The notes beneath the pieces are model-generated. The model was not told the DNA's origin, ran no database searches, and saw nothing but the letters and a program-made list of their open reading frames with translations. Of a stretch of 5,201 bases of DNA, positions 1 to 5,201 are shown piece by piece. A program made the translations under genes and the position numbers. This DNA comes from Rikenellaceae bacterium (GTDB lineage: Bacteria > Bacteroidota > Bacteroidia > Bacteroidales > UBA932): assembly GCA_900769145.1 (NCBI GenBank), contig CAAGFN010000023.1, positions 1-5,201 of the forward strand, written 5' to 3'. The stretch's first letter is position 1. Every line of letters starts with the position of its first letter.

Positions 1-608
1 AAGGGGAATGCGGACGGCTCGCTGTCAATCCTGTCAAAGGTCCCGAAAATATCCTGGCTCATCAGGTGAATGCCACCGAAAGCTAATTTTCTGCAGGAGG
101 TCACGTCGAGATTCCTGAAAGGAGTCTTGACCGCCCCGGTGGATATATCAGTCCAGCCTACAAGCCTCATGTCCTCATTGAAAAGAAGGTAACGTCTTGT
201 CTTCCTTTCACTTACAAGCAGAGCAGCCATTGCCCCCGGACGGAGCTGGGACTCGAACCAATTGAGATTCAGGTCCGAAACTATGTCCACGTTATGCACC
301 AGGAAGGGTGTATCACTGCACAGCAACGTCCCGGCCCGGCGGATTCCGCCTCCGGTCTCCAGCAGCTTGTCCCTCTCATCCGACACCTTGATATCCAAGT
401 CTCCGAACTCCCTTTCGAGGTATGAGACAATCATATCCGGGAAATGATGAACGTTCACCACGAACTCGTCCACGCCGGCAGACTTCAGCCTGCTGATGAC
501 GTGGTAGAGCAGGGTCCTCCCGGCAAGTGGGGCAAGGGCCTTGGGGGCATTGTCAGTGAACGGCTTGAGTCTGGTTCCCAGACCGGCCGCAAAAATCATT
601 GCCTTCAT
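1..608 (-). CDS. murU: MurU-like sugar-1-phosphate nucleotidyltransferase, 3' end outside window
   Basis: Reading from ATG at 608 leftward gives 202 complete residues before the window edge; the C-terminus is missing. The N-terminus has the nucleotidyltransferase signature AAGLGTRLKPFT (residues 7-18) followed by the P22-K23 pair, a metal-binding aspartate at D108 in HNVDIV, the ETGGGI segment (84-89), and FGGIHLMSQDIF (177-188). The last two resemble LETGGGI and FSGISVLHPALF of Pseudomonas MurU. MurU transfers UMP to MurNAc-1-phosphate, giving UDP-MurNAc for reuse in peptidoglycan and bypassing MurA/MurB. The start lies 5 bases after the stop of an AmgK-like kinase gene, so the two are probably co-transcribed and translationally coupled. 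The gene order kinase then uridylyltransferase matches Pseudomonas amgK-murU. Family assignment is firm. The exact sugar and nucleotide are inferred from neighbour and similarity; a mannose-1-phosphate or glucose-1-phosphate specificity remains possible. Confidence 0.85.
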   Translation of the reverse strand, partial: MKAMIFAAGLGTRLKPFTDNAPKALAPLAGRTLLYHVISRLKSAGVDEFVVNVHHFPDMIVSYLEREFGDLDIKVSDERDKLLETGGGIRRAGTLLCSDTPFLVHNVDIVSDLNLNWFESQLRPGAMAALLVSERKTRRYLLFNEDMRLVGWTDISTGAVKTPFRNLDVTSCRKLAFGGIHLMSQDIFGTFDRIDSEPSAFP

Positions 609-613
609 ATCCG

Positions 614-2038
614 CTACAATGTCTTTTCAATATTCTGCTCCCTGTGAACCAGCTTTACCCTAATGTCGAATTTGCTTGCGAGATGGGATGCAAGATGCTC
701 GGCGCAATACACTGAGCGGTGCTGGCCGCCAGTGCAGCCGAAGCAAACCTGGAGATTGGTGAACTTCCTCTCTATGAAGCGTTTGACATGGGCATCCACG
801 AGGGCGTACACGGAGTCCAGGAAGGTCAGGATCTCGCCATCATCCTCAAGGAACTTGATTACCTCGGGGTCCATTCCGGTAAACTGGCGGTAATACTCAT
901 ATTTTCCCGGATTGTTCACTGAGCGGCAGTCAAATACGTAGCCGCCTCCATTGCCTGAAGTGTCGGCAGGAATGCCCTTCTTGTAAGCGAAACTGTAAAT
1001 CTTCACTTCGAGACGGCGGTCTTCCGCATTGACATAGAACTGCTGCATCTCGGTCAGGGACGTAAGCACCTGTGTCAGATAAGGATAGCGCACGAAAGGC
1101 GTTTTGAGGAGGCGGCGGAGATTGTCAATGGCGAAAGGTACGCTGGCTATGAAATGCGGCTTCTTTTCGAAATATCCCCGGAAACCGTATGCACCCAGAA
1201 CCTGGAGCGTGCGGAAAAGCACGAAGAGACGGAGCCTCTCCCTGAACGCCTCCTCGTCCAGGTCAGGCATATATCCTCTGGCCGCCTCAATGTAGGTCTG
1301 GACCAGTTCATTTTTCAGGTCTTCCGGATACCTCGACCTGGCCTGCCAGATGAACGAAGCCACGTCATAATATGCCGGCCCCCTTCTGCCTCCTTGGAAA
1401 TCAATGAAATATGGCTCACCGTCCTTTATCATCACATTCCTCGCCTGGAAATCCCTGTACATAAAGGTGGTCGTATCCTCTGCCGTCAGGTCCTCCCGCA
1501 TTGTCTCGAAGTCATCCTGAAGGCGGATCTCGTCAAATTCCAGACCCGTTGCCTTGAGGAAGCAGTATTTGAAATAATTGAGGTCAAAGAGGACCATGCG
1601 TCCGTTGAATGCCGGCTCCGGGAAGCAGTAATCGAAATCAATGCCGTCTGCGCCCCGGAACTGGATTTTCGGGAGCAAGCTGATTGTCTTCCTGAGAATT
1701 TCCCTCTCTTCAGGAGAATAATCCCCGCTCTCCCGTCCTGTCTTGACAAGGTCGTACAGCAATGTATCTCCCAAATCCTCCTGGAGATAGCACATTCCGT
1801 CCCCGCTGACTGACAAGACCTCCGGCACATTGATTCCCCGGCTGCGGAAATGGCCCGAAAGATAGGTGAATGCCTTGTTTTCCCTACTGTCAAGACCGGC
1901 TACGCCGATTAATGAACGGCCGTCGCCTCCTGTGAGGCGGTAATATCTGCGGTTGCTTCCGGAAGAATTGAGTTCTACGGCCGAGACCGGGTCCGCACCA
2001 GTATATGATTTATATAATTGTATCAGTGATTCCTGCAT
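614..2038 (-). CDS. AmgK-like aminoglycoside-phosphotransferase-fold sugar kinase fused to RapZ C-terminal domain
   Basis: This is a 474-residue cytoplasmic protein with two domains. Residues about 1-325 form an APH-fold kinase. They include an AmgK-like N-terminal loop GSNRRYYRL (27-35), LQEDLGDTLLYDL (85-97), the catalytic loop YRDFQARN (194-201, with D196 and N201), and the metal-binding aspartate D213 in FIDFQGGRRGP. AmgK phosphorylates MurNAc and GlcNAc at the anomeric carbon, supplying MurU. Residues about 343-466 match the RapZ C-terminal domain: YKKGIPAD (352-359), YVFDCRSVNNPG (367-378), FTGMDPEV (386-393), GCTGGQHRS (434-442) and VHR (464-466). In E. coli RapZ this half senses glucosamine-6-phosphate and binds small RNA. 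The N-terminal P-loop half of RapZ is absent; the APH kinase takes its place. The canonical H of the kinase HRD motif is tyrosine (Y194). The ATG at 2038 is chosen because it directly precedes the conserved N-terminal loop; no Shine-Dalgarno is visible. A MurU-like gene follows after 5 bases. Domain calls are strong; the substrate (MurNAc/GlcNAc) and any sensing role are inferred. Confidence 0.9.
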   Translation of the reverse strand: MQESLIQLYKSYTGADPVSAVELNSSGSNRRYYRLTGGDGRSLIGVAGLDSRENKAFTYLSGHFRSRGINVPEVLSVSGDGMCYLQEDLGDTLLYDLVKTGRESGDYSPEEREILRKTISLLPKIQFRGADGIDFDYCFPEPAFNGRMVLFDLNYFKYCFLKATGLEFDEIRLQDDFETMREDLTAEDTTTFMYRDFQARNVMIKDGEPYFIDFQGGRRGPAYYDVASFIWQARSRYPEDLKNELVQTYIEAARGYMPDLDEEAFRERLRLFVLFRTLQVLGAYGFRGYFEKKPHFIASVPFAIDNLRRLLKTPFVRYPYLTQVLTSLTEMQQFYVNAEDRRLEVKIYSFAYKKGIPADTSGNGGGYVFDCRSVNNPGKYEYYRQFTGMDPEVIKFLEDDGEILTFLDSVYALVDAHVKRFIERKFTNLQVCFGCTGGQHRSVYCAEHLASHLASKFDIRVKLVHREQNIEKTL

Positions 2039-2054
2039 ATTCTGTAGTTTTATG

Positions 2055-2062
2055 CGAATATA
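2055..2062 (-). promoter_or_regulatory. Possible -7 promoter element for the leftward kinase-murU operon
   Basis: On the minus strand the sequence TATATTCG matches the Bacteroidota -7 consensus TAnnTTTG at all but one position and lies 16 bases before the kinase start. A TTTG -33 element is not found about 20 bases further upstream, and the implied leader would be only about 10 bases. This is a weak call. Confidence 0.25.
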
Positions 2063-2070
2063 ACAAAGTT

Positions 2071-2085
2071 CCGGAATATTTCCGG
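2071..2085. repeat. Perfect 6-bp inverted repeat in the divergent promoter region, possible operator
   Basis: CCGGAA-TAT-TTCCGG is a perfect two-fold symmetric 15-mer between the divergent starts, 32 bases from the kinase start and 69 bases from the pncB start. If the weak leftward -7 element at 2055-2062 is real, the palindrome lies in the -33/-7 spacer, where a bound repressor would block transcription. It is immediately followed by a second small symmetry, GCCG-N6-CGGC (2085-2098). No matching regulator gene is in the window and no second copy of the site was seen, so the operator role is inference. Confidence 0.4.
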
Positions 2086-2092
2086 CCGTATT

Positions 2093-2124
2093 TTCGGCTT
2101 TTTCATTACTTTTCTGTAAGTTTG
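2093..2124 (+). promoter_or_regulatory. Candidate Bacteroidota-type promoter for pncB-pncA
   Basis: TAAGTTTG at 2117-2124 matches the Bacteroides -7 consensus TAnnTTTG at every fixed position. About 20 bases upstream, TTCG (2093-2096) is a one-mismatch version of the -33 TTTG element. Transcription would begin near 2131, leaving a leader of about 25 bases before the ATG at 2155. The -7 element is convincing in sequence and position; the -33 part is weak. Confidence 0.55.
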
Positions 2125-2154
2125 TTGTCTGGATTGAAAATCATTAGTTTGAAA

Positions 2155-3645
2155 ATGGAATTCAAAGAATTTGCATACTGCTCGGACAAGTACCAGTACA
2201 CTATGGGAAAGTCCTTTATGGAATGCGGCAACGGGGAAAAACCGGCCGTATTCAACCTGTTTTACAGGAAGGCCCCGGAGAACAACAACTGGGCCGTGGT
2301 AAGCGGCACTGAGGAAGTGCTGGAAATGATTGCCAACCTCGGTTCAATGCCGGAGAGTTTCTTCGAGAAGTTCCTCCCGGGAGAGGGCTACGCCGAATTC
2401 AGGCATTATCTCGCAGGCATGAAGTTCACCGGCAATGTCTATGCGATGAAGGAGGGCGAGATTGCCTTCCCGAACCAGCCGATAATCATCGTGGAGGCCC
2501 CTCTGATTCAGGCACAGGTGCTTGAGACCCCCATGCTCTGCATAATGAACCACCAGATGGCGGTAGCGACCAAGGCATCCAGGGTTTGCAGGGCAACCGA
2601 CAAGCCTGTCAGCGAGTTCGGCTCCAGGAGGGCACACGGTCCATGGGCGGCCACATACGGGGCCAAGGCAGCAATAATCGCAGGCTGTGCCGCCACCTCC
2701 AACATTCTCACCGGAGTCATGAACGGAGTTCCTTCAACCGGCACTATGGCACATAGCTTCGTGACATCCTACGGCAGCACGGTGGAGGGCGAGCACAGGG
2801 CATTCAACGACTACATCAAGACTCATCTCGGGGAAAACCTGATTCTCCTCATTGACACATACGACACACTACGCTGCGGCATTCTCAATGCCATCAGGTC
2901 ATTCAAGGAGAACGGAATCGACAACAACTACCCTTACGGATACGGCGTAAGGCTTGACAGCGGCGACCTTGCCTATCTCTCTGTCAAGGTAAGGAAAATC
3001 CTTGACGAACACGGACTTACGGGCTGTAAGATTTTCGCCACCAACTCCCTGGACGAATATCTCATCACGGACCTCGAGAGGCAGGGTGCCAGGATCGACT
3101 CTTATGGTGTGGGCGACGCCATTGCGACCAGCAAGGCCGCCCCTTGCTTCGGCAATGTGTATAAGCTCGTCCAGATAGACGGCGAACCTGTACTCAAGAA
3201 GTCGGAGGACAGAATCAAGCTCATCAATCCGGGCTTCCAGATTACCTACCGCATCACGAAGAAGGACGAGGACGGCAACGAAATATACAAATGCGATGTC
3301 ACCTGCCTCCGCGGAGACAGACTCTCGGCCGACATTGAGGCCGGACGGACATTCACGGCCACGGATGAGTACGACAGATACAAGTACAAGACCTTCGAGG
3401 CCGGCTCCTACACTTGGAGGGCATTGCAGGTGCCGTGCATTGAAAGCGGCGTCAGGACAGTCCCTGTACGTACTTTGATGGAGAAAAAGGCATTCTACAA
3501 TGACACCCTCCACCATTTCAGCCCGTCGGAGAGGAGGCTTATCAATCCGCATTATTACAAGGTGGATATATCAGACGACCTTTACAATCTCAAGAATGAA
3601 ATACTCTCCAAGCTCGTGGAGGAAATAGGAAATTTCAAGATATGA
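2155..3645 (+). CDS. pncB: Nicotinate phosphoribosyltransferase
   Basis: This 496-residue cytoplasmic enzyme converts nicotinate and PRPP, with ATP hydrolysis, to nicotinate mononucleotide, the entry step of Preiss-Handler NAD salvage. Family landmarks are YCSDKYQYTMG (8-18) at the N-terminus, EFGSRRAHGP (154-163), GTMAHSFV (196-203) containing H200 as the likely phosphorylated catalytic histidine, LLIDTYDT (231-238), VRLDSGDLAYLS (265-276) for PRPP/phosphate binding, IFATNSLDEY (293-302) and GVGDAI (318-323). Length fits the long (about 490 residue) bacterial/eukaryotic type rather than the about 400-residue E. coli type. The reading frame stays open upstream to an ATG at 2005, but that would add 50 residues lacking family similarity and would overlap the divergent kinase gene. 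The ATG at 2155 directly precedes the conserved MEFKEFAYCSDKYQYTMG-like N-terminus and follows the candidate promoter, so it is preferred. The stop overlaps the start of pncA by 4 bases, which indicates one operon. Confidence 0.95.
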   Translation: MEFKEFAYCSDKYQYTMGKSFMECGNGEKPAVFNLFYRKAPENNNWAVVSGTEEVLEMIANLGSMPESFFEKFLPGEGYAEFRHYLAGMKFTGNVYAMKEGEIAFPNQPIIIVEAPLIQAQVLETPMLCIMNHQMAVATKASRVCRATDKPVSEFGSRRAHGPWAATYGAKAAIIAGCAATSNILTGVMNGVPSTGTMAHSFVTSYGSTVEGEHRAFNDYIKTHLGENLILLIDTYDTLRCGILNAIRSFKENGIDNNYPYGYGVRLDSGDLAYLSVKVRKILDEHGLTGCKIFATNSLDEYLITDLERQGARIDSYGVGDAIATSKAAPCFGNVYKLVQIDGEPVLKKSEDRIKLINPGFQITYRITKKDEDGNEIYKCDVTCLRGDRLSADIEAGRTFTATDEYDRYKYKTFEAGSYTWRALQVPCIESGVRTVPVRTLMEKKAFYNDTLHHFSPSERRLINPHYYKVDISDDLYNLKNEILSKLVEEIGNFKI

Positions 3646-4202
3646 TCAATGATTCATTGCTCGTCGTAGTGGATATGCTCTACGACTTCATAGACGGCAG
3701 CCTCGCCTGCCAGGGTGCGGACAGGGCCGTGGCCAACACCCTCCAGTTCATCAAGAGTACCAGGAACGATGACCTCCCGGTCTTCTTCATCAGGGACCAC
3801 CATCCGGCCGACCATTCCTCGTTCAAGGACAATGGCGGAATCTGGCCCCCGCATTGCGTGGCCGGGACCAGGGGCGGAGAAATAGCGGATGAGCTGAAGC
3901 CGTATGCGGACGAGGACCTGATTTTCGACAAGGGCTGCGACAAGGCCGTGGAACAGTATTCCGGTTTCGAGGGACGCAACTCCGCCGGACAGTCTCTCGG
4001 CGAGGTGGCTGCAATGCTTGAGCCGAAGGATGTCTATGTCTGCGGCATCGCTACTGAATATTGCGTCAGGAATACCTGTGAGGACCTTTTGAAGGCAGGT
4101 TTCCACGTCATCCTCCTTCAGGACTGCCTGGCATACGTGGACGAGGCAGGTCACAGGGAGGCCATTGCGGCCATGCGGGACGAAGGGATTGTGATTCATT
4201 GA
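3642..4202 (+). CDS. pncA: Nicotinamidase (isochorismatase-like cysteine hydrolase)
   Basis: This 186-residue cytoplasmic enzyme hydrolyses nicotinamide to nicotinate and ammonia, feeding the nicotinate phosphoribosyltransferase encoded just upstream. All expected catalytic and metal residues are visible: triad D11 (LVVVDMLYDF), K97 (FDKG) and C141 (GIATEYCVRNT); metal ligands D52, H54 and H58 in RDHHPADHSSF; and H71 in WPPHCVAGT. The length is close to the 186-residue Mycobacterium tuberculosis PncA and somewhat shorter than E. coli PncA. The start ATG at 3642 overlaps the pncB stop as ATGA, a typical translational-coupling arrangement. Purine-rich stretches (GGAGGAAA at 3618-3625, AGGA at 3627-3630) lie upstream and could serve as a ribosome binding site. 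One oddity is that the residue between metal ligands D52 and H54 is histidine, where many homologues carry tryptophan (DWHP). With pncB alongside, nicotinamidase is much likelier than another isochorismatase-family hydrolase. Confidence 0.93.
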   Translation: MINDSLLVVVDMLYDFIDGSLACQGADRAVANTLQFIKSTRNDDLPVFFIRDHHPADHSSFKDNGGIWPPHCVAGTRGGEIADELKPYADEDLIFDKGCDKAVEQYSGFEGRNSAGQSLGEVAAMLEPKDVYVCGIATEYCVRNTCEDLLKAGFHVILLQDCLAYVDEAGHREAIAAMRDEGIVIH

Positions 4203-4237
4203 GTCACAACGCATTGTCGCAACTAAAGATATATTGG

Positions 4238-5201
4238 ATGAAAACGAAACTTTACATATTGCCTTTTATTGTCCTGCTGTTGGCCGGAATCAATGCCTGG
4301 GCCCAGAACGGGACATTCTCCGGCATTGTCATTGACAGCGAGGGCGAGCCTGTCATCGGCGCCGGCATTGTCTGCAATGAGAAGACTTCCGCAGGCACGA
4401 CCACCGACATTGACGGCCGATTCACTATGACATTGCCCCAGGGCGCAAAGACCTTCACCATATCCTCGATAGGGTTCGCCACACTTACATACGTGCTTAA
4501 TCTTCAGTCAACTACAGGCGTAAAGATAGTTCTGGAGACTGAGGCGAACGTCCTGGACCAGGTGGTGGTTACAGGCTATGCCCAGACCACGGTCAAGCGC
4601 ATCACGGGCTCGGTGGCAGTCATCAACGGGGACAGTTTCAAGGCCAAGGCCGTGTCCTCCGTGGACGCCCTCATGCAGGGCGAGGTGGCCGGTGTGGCCG
4701 TTTCCGCGACCTCAGGACAGCCCGGGACCCAGTCCAGAATCCGAATCAGGGGAACCAACAATATGACCGGCTCAGGCCAGCCTCTCTGGGTGGTGGACGG
4801 AGTACCTCTACAGAATGACTCCCCGTCATTGACCAGCGAGCAGCTTGCCACGGGTGGCTTCGACGACATTTTCGTAAACGGAATCGGCAACATCAACCCG
4901 AACGACATTGAGAGCATTACCATCCTCAAGGATGCTGCGGCGGCCGCAATCTACGGTTCCAGGGCTGCAAACGGCGTCATTGTCGTGACCACGAAGAAAG
5001 GCGAATCCGGCAAGATGAAAATCAGCTACAGCAACACATTCTCCTGGCCGTTCAAGCCGCAAAGGGACCTCAGCCTGATGAACTCCGAAGAGAAACTCGC
5101 CTGGGAGGACGAACTTTGGGACGAATTCTCCGCTGCGAAATATCAGAAATCATTGACTGACAATACGGTAATCTACCCCGTAGTCGGCATTGTCGGACAA
5201 A
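4238..5201 (+). CDS. SusC/RagA-family TonB-dependent outer-membrane receptor, 3' end outside window
   Basis: Translation from ATG at 4238 gives 321 residues before the right edge; full-length SusC-like receptors are about 1000 residues, so only the N-terminal third is present. A signal peptide spans residues 1-22, with hydrophobic core LYILPFIVLLLAG and likely cleavage after AWA. A carboxypeptidase-regulatory-like domain follows (about 26-100: FSGIVIDSEGEPVIGAG, TTTDIDGRFTMTLP). Next come the TonB-box-like DQVVVTGY (107-114) and the plug domain (about 117-255) with the SusC hallmarks IRIRGTNN (168-175), PLWVVDGVP (182-190) and NPNDIESITILKDAAAAAIYG (220-240, shown interrupted: NPNDIESITIL then KDAAAAAIYG). 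The mature protein would sit in the outer membrane and import a ligand with TonB energy, usually with a SusD lipoprotein encoded next; that region lies outside the window. The ATG is only 35 bases after the pncA stop, with no terminator or good promoter between, so read-through from the pnc genes is plausible. The ligand cannot be told from sequence. Confidence 0.93.
   Translation, partial: MKTKLYILPFIVLLLAGINAWAQNGTFSGIVIDSEGEPVIGAGIVCNEKTSAGTTTDIDGRFTMTLPQGAKTFTISSIGFATLTYVLNLQSTTGVKIVLETEANVLDQVVVTGYAQTTVKRITGSVAVINGDSFKAKAVSSVDALMQGEVAGVAVSATSGQPGTQSRIRIRGTNNMTGSGQPLWVVDGVPLQNDSPSLTSEQLATGGFDDIFVNGIGNINPNDIESITILKDAAAAAIYGSRAANGVIVVTTKKGESGKMKISYSNTFSWPFKPQRDLSLMNSEEKLAWEDELWDEFSAAKYQKSLTDNTVIYPVVGIVGQ

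Noticed and set aside
1154..1813. A 219-codon plus-strand open frame inside the kinase gene
   Set aside because: It is antisense to well-conserved kinase motifs, its translation has no recognisable domain, and no start signals precede it. It is a by-product of GC-rich coding sequence.
2144..2151. TTAGTTTG just before the pncB start as a -7 promoter element
   Set aside because: It ends 3 bases before the ATG, which would put the transcript start inside the gene, and it mismatches the consensus at the second position. TAAGTTTG at 2117-2124 is better in both respects.
2005..2154. A 50-residue upstream extension of the pncB reading frame
   Set aside because: It overlaps the start of the divergent kinase gene and covers the candidate promoter, and the family N-terminus begins at the ATG at 2155.
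2899..3552. A 217-codon minus-strand open frame inside pncB
   Set aside because: It is a reverse-strand shadow of a conserved enzyme with no recognisable motifs.
138..3574. The 14-mer GGTGGATATATCAG occurring at 138-151 and again at 3561-3574
   Set aside because: Both copies lie within coding sequence (murU-like gene on the opposite strand, and pncB) in unrelated contexts; flanks do not match and there is no sign of a repeat family or mobile element.
3654..4214. A 186-codon minus-strand open frame mirroring pncA
   Set aside because: The plus-strand frame contains every nicotinamidase catalytic and metal residue; the antisense translation resembles nothing I know.
4205..4216. ACAA-CGCA-TTGT symmetry after pncA as a terminator
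   Set aside because: The stem is only 4 AT-rich pairs and no T-run follows, so it cannot act as an intrinsic terminator.
4230..4237. TATATTGG before the receptor gene as a -7 promoter element
   Set aside because: It abuts the ATG at 4238, so transcription would begin inside the coding region, and it mismatches the consensus near its end.

Overview
The window looks like chromosomal DNA of a Bacteroidota bacterium, most likely order Bacteroidales. The evidence is a SusC/RagA-type TonB-dependent receptor, a Bacteroides-style -7 promoter element (TAnnTTTG), weak or absent Shine-Dalgarno sequences, and a kinase/RapZ-C fusion of the kind I associate with this phylum. Base composition is moderately GC-rich and AGG is a frequently used arginine codon throughout, so an Alistipes-like or uncultured-Bacteroidales source fits better than an AT-rich Bacteroides. 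The genus cannot be fixed from the sequence.

The layout is two divergent transcription units around a short regulatory gap. Leftward (minus strand, 2038 to beyond the left edge) lies a gene for an AmgK-like sugar kinase fused to a RapZ C-terminal domain. Five bases after it comes a MurU-like nucleotidyltransferase that runs off the window. Together they look like the anomeric-kinase plus uridylyltransferase pair of cell-wall amino-sugar (MurNAc) salvage. The fused RapZ-C domain could add sensing of an amino-sugar phosphate.

Rightward (plus strand, 2155 onward) lie nicotinate phosphoribosyltransferase (pncB) and nicotinamidase (pncA), which overlap by 4 bases. They form a complete nicotinamide -> nicotinate -> NaMN route for NAD salvage. 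A SusC/RagA outer-membrane receptor starts 35 bases after pncA with no visible terminator between, and is cut by the right edge.

The 116-base gap between the divergent starts (2039-2154) is the only substantial non-coding stretch. It holds a good -7 element for pncB and a perfect 6-bp inverted repeat close to the leftward gene. No RNA genes, mobile elements, CRISPR arrays or pseudogenes were seen. The most interesting item is the kinase/RapZ-C fusion paired with the MurU-like gene; the next is the receptor placed directly behind a vitamin-salvage operon.
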